A stretch of 64,000 nt of DNA from Prosopocoilus inquinatus (Eukaryota; Arthropoda; Insecta; Coleoptera; Lucanidae): positions 61,068,713 through 61,132,712 of the forward strand of contig CM069871.1 in NCBI GenBank assembly GCA_036172665.1, written 5' to 3'. Under the pieces are notes generated by a model. It worked only from the letters and a program-made list of their open reading frames with translations, was not told where the DNA came from and did no database searches. Shown piece after piece: positions 1 to 10,500 of this stretch. A program made the translations under genes and the position numbers. Positions within the stretch are counted from its first letter, which is position 1, and each line of letters begins with the position of its first letter.

Positions 1-470
1 TTATCCTTATAAAAACATGTGTTTTGTGTTGGAATGTAAACAATTAATAAAATAGTTCGATTGAGAGCTAGTGAAGTTATTCAATTACTTATTTTGAACC
101 CATAGATTATTGTGTGTACAGACAATCTAATTTATTTAAATCTTTCATCGTATCATACTCCAATTCTTGCTTTCCGTTTATAGGAATAGGAATAGTTTCT
201 ACTCTTGCAATACTTTGACTTTTTTTTCTTGTAACATTTATTGTTTTGTTTCTTTATTCGCTGTTGATCTAATAAAACTCTTATTATTATTATTATTATT
301 ATTACTTATTCTGTAGCTATTAGTGCGATGATTAAAAAATAATTTCACGCATTTTCAACGTAGTTGAACTACTAGCGTACGAAGATGTTTAATTACTTCA
401 ATGATAATTTGATAACGTCTTACAAAACACTTTATTAACAACTCTTCAATCAGTTTTGCTAACATAGTTA
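1..470 (-). mobile_element. Element X, partial copy at window edge (TIR element family)
   Basis: Positions 1-185 and 306-400 match 44759-45060 in the same orientation, and the reverse complement of 38000-38280. The family has ends of the form TACAGGGTGTCTCAAAAC. No coding frame is shared by the copies, so it is probably a non-autonomous TA-target transposon. The copy is interrupted at about 218-306. Confidence 0.6.
218..306 (+). mobile_element. Short (TTA)n-tailed insertion, possible retroposon 3' end
   Basis: These bases are absent from the matching copy at 44759-45466. The segment ends in eight or so TTA repeats and is flanked by short ATACTT/ATTACTT-like sequence. A (TTA)n tail fits 3'-end fragments of non-LTR retroposons; compare the ATT-type tail of the element at 58348. 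Confidence 0.4.
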
Positions 471-708
471 ATTAATTAATTTGTTTTCGTAAATTCACCT
501 TGCTTTTTTTTTAGATTGTTCAATTCTTCTAGTTTAATTTTATCATCATCGCTGTCTTTCTTTACTGGATTTTTCTATAATTTTCGAGCGGTTTAATTAA
601 GCGAGCACGTTCGTCATCAGTTTGACGCAATCAAAATTGGAGGGAGATTATCTTTTGCTTATTAAAAATAAAACACGTCATCTACAATAATAACCGCCTA
701 GCTATCGT

Positions 709-1169
709 TTGAATATTGAAAATAAAAAAACTCATTTTGTAATATCAGATCGGAGATCTATTGGGCAGATGAATACGATGATATCGATAGGCGTTGATCG
801 AAATTGGAAATTGAAAATTGAAAACTTGGAAAACTCTCTTACCTATGTTGGTAAAGTCTGCGATAGAAAAGAGGAAAGCGATGAGGAAAACACGGAACAC
901 TTTTCGCGCGTACATTTCGTCCTGTTTACACGTGCGTGTTTACGATCTCGGTTTGAAACAGACGTGCGTACGGCGAAGACTGTTTTAATACGGACTAGAC
1001 TAATTTTAGCCTGGAAGTCCAAGAGGCTATTTTCAGCGGAAAATGTCGCGCCATTTCGTAATCAATATCTACCGTGCGCGTGTTTAATCACATACGAATC
1101 TGTCTATGCGGGGAGAAAAATAAATATTTTATTTGCTAGAATTATTTTTTTTAAAGCTTTCCATCAAAA
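709..1169. other. No recognisable gene
   Basis: An open frame of 164 codons exists on the plus strand, but its composition and lack of any motif suggest chance. Otherwise unique AT-rich sequence. Confidence 0.5.
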
Positions 1170-1336
1170 TACAGGGTGTCTCAAAACCTCTGTCTTTAAA
1201 TGAAACTGTAAGTTCCTCGTTACATAAGAGATTAATTCTCCAAATCTGAAATTTTTTGCCCAAAAATTAAAAACTGACCTATCGCAAGCGAGCGGAGTCC
1301 CTTTGCTTTGAAACCTGTTAAAGAGCTAATCTTTTT

Positions 1337-2218
1337 ATGTGTAATTTAGAAACTTTCCTCAAAGAAAATTGTAATTATTTGCCAAAAATTTGGTTTAGAT
1401 ATGTAGATGATGTTTTTGCTGTTTTTAATACCAAGGAAAGCACGGTTGAAAAACAGGTTGATGGGAAATTACCATTCCTAGATGTCTTGGTTATTAGAAA
1501 TAGTGAAAACAAATTAGAATTTGATATATGTATCGCATAAGTTTCCTGTAATTTCTTTTCTACTTAATAGGTTAGACAACTTCCCATTCTCAAAAGAAAG
1601 ATACAACAAAGAACTCGGATTTATTAAAGATATAGCAGTCTACAATGGTTACTCAGTAGATATCGTAAAAAATACTTTAAGGAAAATTGTAAACAAAGCC
1701 AACATAAAAAAACTTACCACTTTGTTACCGGTAGAAACAAATACTTCCAAATACATTAAAATTCTGTTTGACAAATATTATTCTAAAGGTTTAAATAGCA
1801 TTTTTAAAACGCATTGGTACACAATCGCACATACTAATAATAATACTTTAAAACGTTTACTGACAAACCCTAAAGACAAAACTGAACCAAATCAGGAATC
1901 TGTGAAATATCTTATCAAGGGCGTACTAAAAAATATATTGGGCAAACAAAAAGAAATATACTGTCACGTTTTAAAGAACACTTAGCTCATTTAAAATACA
2001 ATAGAATTAAAAAATTCAGTGTTGCCCGACATATTTTTGACACCAGTTATAAAATAGATTTAAACAATCTTAGGTTAGTAAAAGCAATGTCAACCAACAG
2101 GGAATTAGACGAGTTTGAAACCATTCTCATATACAAAAATAAGAGAGATTTAAAGAATACCGATCATGGGCCTTTGACAGGTTCCGTGTTGCTTAGCTTG
2201 ATTGACGCAATCCGGTGA
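1337..2218 (+). pseudogene. Penelope-like element: reverse transcriptase C-part and GIY-YIG endonuclease, frameshifted
   Basis: Frame 1 (1337-1540) has IWFRYVDDVFAVF, the RT catalytic YVDD box, and LPFLDVLV, both typical of Penelope elements. A deletion and frameshift lead to frame 2 (1521-1985) with KFPVISFLLNRLDNFPFS, the RT tail. A further shift near 1890 leads to 1895-2218, which reads GICEISYQGRTKKYIGQT and then FKEHLAHLKYNRI, the GIY-YIG endonuclease domain, ending TGA at 2216. Penelope elements are the retroelement class that couples RT with GIY-YIG. The N-terminal part of the RT is missing, so this copy is dead. Confidence 0.85.
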
Positions 2219-2309
2219 GACGCTCGCTTTAGAGAGCACGCTTCATTGGAGCGGAACGAATTAGTATATAAGGTAGCGACAGGCATGACACAGCCATTTT
2301 TCTTGTAAT

Positions 2310-2383
2310 CAAGAAGAAGGCATCTACTGAGGATGGCAGCATAGCTGCCGAAACACGTATATAACTTTTAAATAAACTTCTTG
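2310..2383 (+). ncRNA. Hammerhead ribozyme motif downstream of the Penelope-like ORF
   Basis: Core CTGAGGA at 2327-2333, a 6-bp stem II with three-base loop (GGCAGC ATA GCTGCC), then GAAA at 2350-2353. A two-base-pair stem III (AC/GT) would place cleavage after GTA. CAAGAAG (2310-2316) pairs with CTTCTTG (2377-2383) as a distal stem I. Penelope-like elements are known to carry hammerheads with minimal stem III in their terminal repeats. Activity is inferred, not shown. Confidence 0.65.
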
Positions 2384-2801
2384 TGGTTAGGAGGTTAAGT
2401 CCAATATCTTTGTTAAAGTACGGATTAGCACAAAACTAATCATCAATTAATGCAACACGCACAGAATATTTTAAACTATTAAGAACTTACCTAGTTACAA
2501 AATTTATCTGCTTTTAAAATTAACAAAAAGCACGATACTTGACCTGCCTTAAGTAGGTACAATATCTGTACATTAGGTCATGGTCTGCGTTTCTTTTTTA
2601 TGGCCCCGAACGTCGGAAAATAGTTGAAAAACAAGGTCCACTGGAACATTTAAGCTGCATTCAGCGACCCTCAAACAATTTCTATAAAAAAGTAAAATAA
2701 TTTTTATCTACGTTATTATTATTATCTGACCAATAGTTGTATAACAAATTTTGCTTCTTTTCTTGACTACTATTTGTGGTTTCAATTAAAAACACGCTGT
2801 A

Positions 2802-3540
2802 TACTGGATGACTTTAATAATAGATTAATAATAGATTAAAGCGAAAGGCGATTGAACTAGTATGTCCTTAACCAAAAGTTAAGTAATATGGCAGTTTTAG
2901 AGAAAAAATTGCATTTGAAAATTCCCTCCAAAATTGTTTGAGAACCACCAGCAATTGTTTGCATAAACAATTCAGTTAAACTTAATCAAAAAAAGAAGAA
3001 TCGAATTGATTTTAGCTTATCAAACGTCTTTCTTTTTTTCGGGTTATAGTTATCGTTATCCTTCAGAACTAAGATGCGCATGGATTGACTCCAACCGGAA
3101 ACAACGGAGTCAAGCCTCGGATAGGTTGCAATATTGCAGCTAATTATGCACTCAATTAAGGATTTTCTACATATAGAAAAATACCACCGATACATAGGAA
3201 GTTTCCCTCTTTTTACAAGTTAGTGGGGTGAAAAGTGCTTAAGTAGAGCGGGATCGTACAAGAAATAGATCTTCCGGGTTCCTCAAGTGACGCCTCTATA
3301 CTCTATTTTTTATTGATAGGCGGTAAATCCGAAGTTATGAAAGAAGTGGTTCTTCTATTAGTAATTTATTCATGTTCTTTTTCTTTATTTTATTAAAAAT
3401 TATTATATACATAGTTAGTAACGATTGGGGTCACCTATGAAATTTTTTGTCCTCTGTTAGTTATGTAATAAATTATACTAATCTGTACCATCCGCCCATC
3501 AATAAAAAAAATAGAATATAGACCTAATTATACGTCGTGT
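2802..3540. other. No gene recognised
   Basis: AT-rich. The part near 3100-3300 resembles 60840-61010 (shared TTATGCACTC, CTTAAG and guanine-rich GGGGTGAA words), so it is probably part of the dispersed family that continues into the T-rich repeat. Confidence 0.35.
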
Positions 3541-5760
3541 TCCTCGTTGAAAGATTTTTTTTATTGTGATTTTTGTCAGTCAGTTTCATCAGTTTGTAAT
3601 TAATTTCGCGAATGAAGATACGAATCAACTCTTCGCGGCGTGTTTTGTAATCAATTTAATCGTAACTGAATTTTTTTAATTTTATTAATTTAATTTAAAT
3701 TCTGTGTTTCAGGAAAGTCAGCGATGGTGAGTTGAAATAAAAATCTATTTTACGCACAAAAAAACAGACCTTTGTTTTGACTTTGGACTGAATATTCGAC
3801 TTTCTCTCCAAACCATTTTTTTTATATTTTATTTAACGCCATATGTAATTTCATTAGTTATTTATTTATTTTATCTATCTAAGCTATCTTGAATTTTTGA
3901 TTATTTGTAAAATGTTTAATTAATATTTTATTTGATTTTGTTCTTTAATTATTATAAACCGTAATCTTTTTTTTTTTCTCTTTTCTTAGTTCGATTTCTC
4001 TTTATTTTATACTCCTATTTGAATTGTCAGTTTGATTTTATTTGTTTTTTCTTTTGTCCAAACCTTTGGTTGAACGCTAAATCAGTGTTCTTGATTCGAT
4101 TTTAGTCTTATCTTTATCACCGATCGTCTTTTGTGTTTTTTTTTTTAATTTCTTACTGGACCCTATTTAATTCAATTTTTAATATAATCAATTGATCGAC
4201 CTTCTCTACTTTTTCTGTCAATCCATTTAATATATTTTATTTTTATTTTTTGACTGTCAATTCAACAATTCTTTTTTGTTTGGTTTTATTTGACATGATA
4301 TTTTGTTTTTTTTAACTATCAATTGATCGTGTTTTGTTTTTTTTGTTTACTCGATTTAATCTAAACGATTTTTGGCCATTTTTGTTTTTCTCTTTTATTC
4401 AGTTTGACTTCATTTTATTTTTTAATTATTAATTGATCGTCCATTTCCTCTAAATATGACAAAATTCGTCAATTCCGTTTGTTTTATTTTTATTTCTTAA
4501 CTTTCAGTCCATCAACTTTTTTCTTTTGTTTGATTTTGTTTGTGATAATTTTTGTTTTTTAACTATCAATTGATCATCTTTTGTTTTTTTTCCGTTTAAT
4601 CGATTCAGTCTCGACGATTGATGGTCGTTTTTGTTTTTTCTCTTTTATTCAGTTTGACTTCATTTTATTTTTTTTATTATTAATTGATTGTCCATTTCCT
4701 CTAAATTAATACTTTTATTTTTTAACTTGCAATCTTTTTGTTTGATTTTATTTGACATGATTTTTTGTTTTTTTAACTATCAATTATTGACCATCTTTTC
4801 TTTTTTTGTTTTTTTCGTTTACTCGATTCAGTCTCGACAATTAATCGCCATTTTGTTTTTTTCTCTTTTATTCATTTTATCTTTTGATTATTAATTGATC
4901 GTCCTTTTCCTCTAAAATATGGCAAAATTCGTTCATTTTTAAACCAATTGTTAGTTTTATACAATTTTTTATTTTGATCCTGACTTTATCGTCATCATTT
5001 ATTTTATCTTTTGATTATTAATTGATTTGTGATCTTTTCTATCTTTTTTTGATTAGATTTTCTTTGACATAATTTTGTTTTTTTACTATCAATTGATCGT
5101 CTCTTATTTTTTTTTTCGTTTACTACTCGCCTTAATCTAGACAGACGACTGATCGCCATTTTTGTTTTGTTTATCTTTCATTCAGCTTTTCATTTTTTTT
5201 TATTATTTGATTAACTTACCGTCCTTTTTTTTGACAAAATGACAAAATTCGCCAATTTTTAAATTTGATTTATTGACCGTTTTATACAACTTTTTTATTT
5301 TGATTCTAACTTTATCATCATTTATTTATTTATTTATTTAGACCTCGTATCTGACTATTTTATTCAATTTATAATAATAGGCGTCGTTTTCATTGTTTTA
5401 TTTTTTTAACTATCGATTTATTGTATTGTTTCCTGGTTTTCTCTTTTGCTTCATTTTATTTGTCATGACTTTTCAGATATCAATTGATCGTCTTTTGTTT
5501 AGGTTTACTTTATTTTATTTTTTAATTATTTATTATTATTATTTTTTCATTATTTATTTGAATTGATTTATTATTGCATTTTACACGCTTTTCATTTTCG
5601 TCCTTGATCTTCATCGACGATCGTCTTTTGTTTTTTTTTTCGTTTTATTCGTTTCGACTGTATTTTTGAAACATTTCTATTGCGATAATGAATTAATCGA
5701 TCGTCCTTTTTGTTTTCTTTCATACGAGTTTGTTGACGATATTTAATTAATTTATTATTA
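3540..5760. repeat. Degenerate T-rich tandem repeat, unit about 220-310 bp
   Basis: A recurring order of words ACTATCAATTGATCGTC, TTTTCGTTTACTCGA, TCTCTTTTATTCAG, TTAATTGATCGTCC and CTCTAAATATG(A)CAAAATTCG appears from about 4313, 4560, 4776 and 5087. The plus strand is strongly T-rich with almost no A-runs. A start with CTCTCCAAACCATTTT (about 3805) is shared with 61155. Confidence 0.6.
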
Positions 5761-6282
5761 TTTGCCGCGACGAAATTTTCTGGGCTACTCCGATAGACGA
5801 TCGGTCATCACGTGGGGCGTTTAATGTTCGCCCGACAAAAGAATCTCGAAACCAGCTCGGATATTTAAGCGGTCGGCTGGAGCAATAAAAATTCGTATTC
5901 GCAATGAAGTGAACTAATGATCGCTCGACTTATGTTCAAATAAATTATTTTATGCCGCGTTAAATAAATTAGTGTAACGCTTTAAATAAATTAGTTTGTT
6001 AGTTATACAGGGTGTTTCACTCGCTCGACGGCTTATTTCATATCTCTCTAGTTACGCATTGTACAAAAAATTGTTTCTAATGAAAGTTACTTCGTATCAG
6101 GTGGAGCGTATTTTAAAATTAGTTTGGTGTATACAGACTGTTCCGTTTGGTGTGTGACTACATTATTTTAAATGGATTGCTCTATACTTTTGTACATTTT
6201 CGGATTCCGGACTCAATTTTAATATGTCTTTATGCATCACACATAGGGTTTAATCTAAACCGTTTTCGCGTTGTTCAACTTT

Positions 6283-6361
6283 TTAAAAAAATTATCCTAC
6301 TGCAATGTCAGGTCAAAAAGCGATAGTAAGATGTCGCTATTTTATATGTTAAAAAAATTAT
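6283..6361. mobile_element. 53-bp truncated copy of the hammerhead-bearing insertion, with 13-bp target duplication
   Basis: TTAAAAAAATTAT at 6283-6295 and 6349-6361 flanks 6296-6348, which is nearly identical to 43324-43374, the plus-strand right end of the insertion at 43040-43378. Confidence 0.65.
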
Positions 6362-6589
6362 CGTTGTTGCAGTGCTACAAACAAATGCGAATATCTTTCG
6401 AACAAATGACGTTAGAGTCTTCTGGTTTTTTTGCAACAGTTTCACCTTGAAATAGTTTTTCAAATACAACGTCGATAAAAATTCCAAGTAACATAAATTC
6501 TTACAAAAAAATTAATAAATTCGAATCAAACTTATACAGATGAAACCACTCCAAGTAGAAAGAAAATGGATTTAACCTCCTAACCACAA

Positions 6590-6662
6590 AAAGTTTGTTT
6601 AAAAACTAAATACGTATTTCGGCAGCTATACTGACATCTTCAGTGGATGCCGTCTTCTTGAT
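6590..6662 (-). ncRNA. Second Penelope-type hammerhead motif
   Basis: Minus strand: CTGAAGA (6643-6637), an imperfect stem II, then GAAA (6620-6617), TACGTA, and distal pairing CAAGAAG/CTTTTTG. The flank TTGTGGTTAGGAGGTTAA is shared with 2381-2398, so this is a terminal repeat of the same Penelope family without its coding part. The G-U pair in stem I and the weakened stem II suggest decay. Confidence 0.55.
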
Positions 6663-6961
6663 CACAACAGAACTAAAATTTCGCACAAAATTTAGTAAAT
6701 CGGCATATATCGCATCGCTCAAGATTGCCTCGTGAGTGCTCGGGTGTGCCTACTTAATGTGGTGGAATCAGTGTACTTATTCACCACGCACAAAACAAAA
6801 AACAGCTAACATTGAAAGACTTTATTACACTAGGTAAATCACATTAACAATAACAAATGTACAGACTGTCAAATGTTCCAAGGTGCAGCAGATTATTTTT
6901 TTTTTTTAGAAATCAGAATGCGGAAAGACACTATTTGATTTACATAAAAAAGCAGCAAGTA

Positions 6962-6967
6962 TTTATT
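6962..6967 (-). terminator. Candidate polyadenylation signal of the glutamate receptor
   Basis: AATAAA on the minus strand, about 240 bp past the stop codon at 7207. A second possible signal lies near 6823. Short AT-rich hexamers are frequent here, so confidence is low. Confidence 0.3.
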
Positions 6968-7206
6968 TATTACAGCGGATTAAATAGTGGAGCTTAACAG
7001 AGAAAAATTTCAGTAAAACAGTATATGGGTTCTTCACAAATGATTGTATCCCACGTGACCAAGATTCGATAGTCCGATAGTTAGGCAGCTAATAATACAC
7101 ATGTTTGGCAGAACAGCGACATCTTTTCTATTCAACTATTAAGTAATTAGTTCGCAGGCATATTGTAGGTCACGTGGGATGCAGAATTAAATGAAGACTC
7201 AGGAGT

Positions 7207-7515
7207 TCATGTTTGTGCTATGTCTGGTATCGGTTGTGGCAGCTTATCTTCGTCAATGTCGTCGGGGGATGCCGATTCACTCCTTCGGATGTTAACGGTT
7301 TTCACCAGGCCCCTGAACTTGAAGTAGAATTTCAGCTCTTGTATAAGCTCGTCTTTGAAGGACGTCTTATATTTCATGGTGGATTTCATGAGGTGAAGCG
7401 TCATTTCGAAGAAAACCAAAACGATCGCCACTATAATTCCGATGACCGTCACCCAGAACACACCGCCGACGTTCTTGAGACTCAGCGGCTTAGCTTCTTG
7501 GCTTTCCGCTTCTCC
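7207..7515 (-). CDS. Glutamate receptor exon 12: M4 and cytoplasmic tail
   Basis: 102 codons plus TGA. It starts [18 protein letters not shown], then M4 ([18 protein letters not shown]). The short tail is rich in Lys/Phe, then acidic, and ends IPDIAQT. No PDZ-type C-terminus is evident. Confidence 0.93.
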   Translation of the reverse strand, partial: GEAESQEAKPLSLKNVGGVFWVTVIGIIVAIVLVFFEMTLHLMKSTMKYKTSFKDELIQELKFYFKFRGLVKTVNIRRSESASPDDIDEDKLPQPIPDIAQT

Positions 7516-10500
7516 CTGCAAAGTTTATGGGAGTTGGAAAACGCAGCGTATCTTCAAAATTCTCAGCGTCTTGCTTAATTAATTGCTTTAAATGTAATAT
7601 CATCTGCTGGTGTAACATTCTCAAGTAAGTTCAAACGACTTGGTTTTCATTTGTTAGCATGGAATCCCTTCTATTAAAATGTTAATTTTGCATAAGTTTC
7701 AAAGACCGAAAAGTAATTTGGTCTGCGACCTAAGCAGACGTGGGTAAACCATGCTAGGCAATTTCCGCAACAATTAAACCGTGTCGACGACAGAGCAATT
7801 TGGTCTTACAAACGCGGGCATTAACAGCGAAATGTTATTATTACCACGCATTGTCCTCCGCCTCGTTTTTCTTCCCACCACTTTCTTTTCAGATCTTGCA
7901 GTTTGCCGGACGATTGCAATTTTAGCAGGGCGGTATTTAACTCGTTTCTGTACGGCGATCCTGAAAACCAAGCGGGTCAAAAACAGTTACACGAGCAATT
8001 CGGATAAACATTTACCTTTTTTCATGGCGATGCCGTAACCTTTTTCGTCCAGTAAACCCCCGCGCTGAATCAAACTGCAATGTCTCTGAGTTTCGTACTC
8101 GATCGATATGGATTCCATGAAGAAGGCGTAGTTTTCCTGTTCGGCCTTCGTGACTCCGTCCTTGTTTTCGGGGACCATCACCGTTTCGTCGTTCTCCTCC
8201 ATGTACCGATAGATTGTGTTGAAAAGTTCCGAATCGGAATTCTAGAGAGAAGTTCGTCAGTTCAGTTCCTGAAACAAAAATGTAGCTGTCGAATTTACCT
8301 TGAAAAAATCGGCGGTCGCGCCGTTCCTTTTTGCGCCGTAGGTGATTCCCGCCTTTTCGGCCCCATCCACCAGTTCTTTGACGTTGTTAAACGCAATGTC
8401 GGGGTCTTCGGTTGCTAAAAAGGCAGCCAGGTTGGCCGTATACGAAGAAACCATGATTAAAGTGAAGAACCACCAGGCACCGGCTACCATTCTCGTGGAG
8501 TACGCACTGCAAGATAAATAATGTTCATCGATCCCATTTAAAACTTTATTAACATTTTTTAAACAGTCTGTACGTAGATATACTGAGAACTTTATATCAC
8601 TTTTTTTTAGTTATAAACCGATCGTCTTCACTTAATTCAATTTGGCTTTGAATCGAAACTTGCATTCTTATCTCCCTTCTCGTTAATTAGAAGTGTAAGG
8701 TTAAGTGGAAGAACAGTGCAACCTGGTTGCAACTGAACTTCGCCTTTTGGTTCGAATGAACCCTATGTCTAATTTTGTTAATTAGGATTTTGTTTATACA
8801 TTTGGGCCAATAAAGAATATTATTATTATTGTTATTATTATTTTATTTCATACGATTGATTGACTTGACTTGTTGTTTTTTCTTCTTTCGGTTACTCGAT
8901 TTAAGTTCACTTTACATTTTAATCTATAATCATATTTTTGATTGTCAATTTTTATGCCGATTGGTCTGATTCTAAGTTTTACGCATTTTTATTATCGTTT
9001 TTTCTTCATCGACGACCGTCTTATGTTTTTGTCTTTTTTCTTCTTGTTTTTATATTTACTCGATTTGAGTTTACATCACATTTTAATCTCTTCGATCGAT
9101 CGCCATTTTTGTTTTTTCTTTCACGCATTTGATTTGTTTTTTTAATTATATTTAACGATTAATTTTTTTAATACATTTTCTTCATCTTTTGTTTTTTATT
9201 TTATTTGATACGATTGCTTGACTTTTGTAGTTGTCTTTTTTTCGTTTATTCGATTTGAGTTTACTTCCTTTTAAATTTTGTTATTTACAGATTGCATTTT
9301 TGGATGTCCACTTTTACAACCATTTTTGTCTTATTCTTGGTTTCACATATTTTAATTTTCGTTCATCGACGATTGTTTTTGTTTAACACTTGACCGTATT
9401 TTATTTTTATTTTGATTTATCAATCAATCGTCATTTTTTCTTTTTTTTATTCGAGCTTGTTTAATTTAATTATTATGTGGCCGATAGTAGCGCCAAAATA
9501 TTATGTAACCTGTAGCTACCATCTAGTGGCCGATTGCTTAATCTAGGCGTAGCGAGAGCGTTAATTATTTTCTAATAAATATAAACGCAAGTACGGTTTA
9601 ATAACTTCGGATTCTCCTCTAGAAATTCTCTTATCATGCGCCCGTCGTTCGTGGACGTGGCCTTAATAATTTGAGACGCGTCGCATCGGTGCGACGAACC
9701 CGTGCCAACAAACGCACCTGCGAAAATGCAATTAAACAATAAAAGTTGAATTTTGTAAAAAAGCCGAAAGTAAAACAAATTTAGAAAATGATTTTTCAAA
9801 CGTGACAATAATAATGGTTTATTAATCGCCCCCAGATTATTTCCAGATTGCGAAGTGTAAACAGTCTCGGAAGGCTTCTAATTTTCCTGTACTCATAAAT
9901 AAAATAAATTAGAGATTAAAATGCTATACGACACTAAACAAAACACGTGCAAGATCAGCTTTGACGAATACCATCGTTAAATCTTACTTTCATCTTAACA
10001 CTTGAAATATGTCTCTGCTCACATACAAATACAATTAACGAACATCAACTGGTTGATTTCCCACATACCTCAATTGCATCCACCAGAGGAAAATTAGTTT
10101 TCACCGCAAAACAAAAACCAACAAAGCAAGGAAAACATTTTCCTGATTGTTTTCTTTTTGCTTCTTCTTATATCTTTGCGACTGCCTTCTTGGGTTTTGA
10201 ATATATTTTTTTCGATTTCGTAACAATCGCCACCGCATTTTGATTTCAAAGCAGTCCCGAATTCGTTGACATTCGTTGACATCGTTCTTCATTTATTTCT
10301 CTTTTTGATCAGAATTTCTATTTTTATTTTTTGGCATTTGTTCTCTTTTTGGCTTGACCTTCCCTACTTTTTTTACAACCGTCCGTTTTCTTTATTTTTT
10401 TTTAAATAATTCCATTTGTTTATTTTGTAACGACTTGGTCGTCTTTTGTTTTGAAAGACGTCCTTAATTGTTCTTCTTGAGTTCGTCTTGCATTTGTTTT

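Larger units (their letters stand above)
1170..2801 (+). mobile_element. Element X copy split by a Penelope-like insertion
   Basis: The left part is 1170-1315 (TACAGGGTGTCTCAAAACCT start) and the right part about 2524-2801 (ending ACACGCTGTA). Both align with the copy at 37634-40147. The intervening 1316-2523 carries Penelope-like sequence. The ends form an imperfect TIR of about 30 bp. Confidence 0.65.

Noticed and set aside
709..1203. 164-codon open frame at the left edge
   Set aside because: No domain motif, and it overlaps the start of a non-coding TIR element at 1170.
7213..7578. Plus-strand frame opposite the last receptor exon
   Set aside because: It is the antisense shadow of exon 12, whose M4 and phase are unambiguous.
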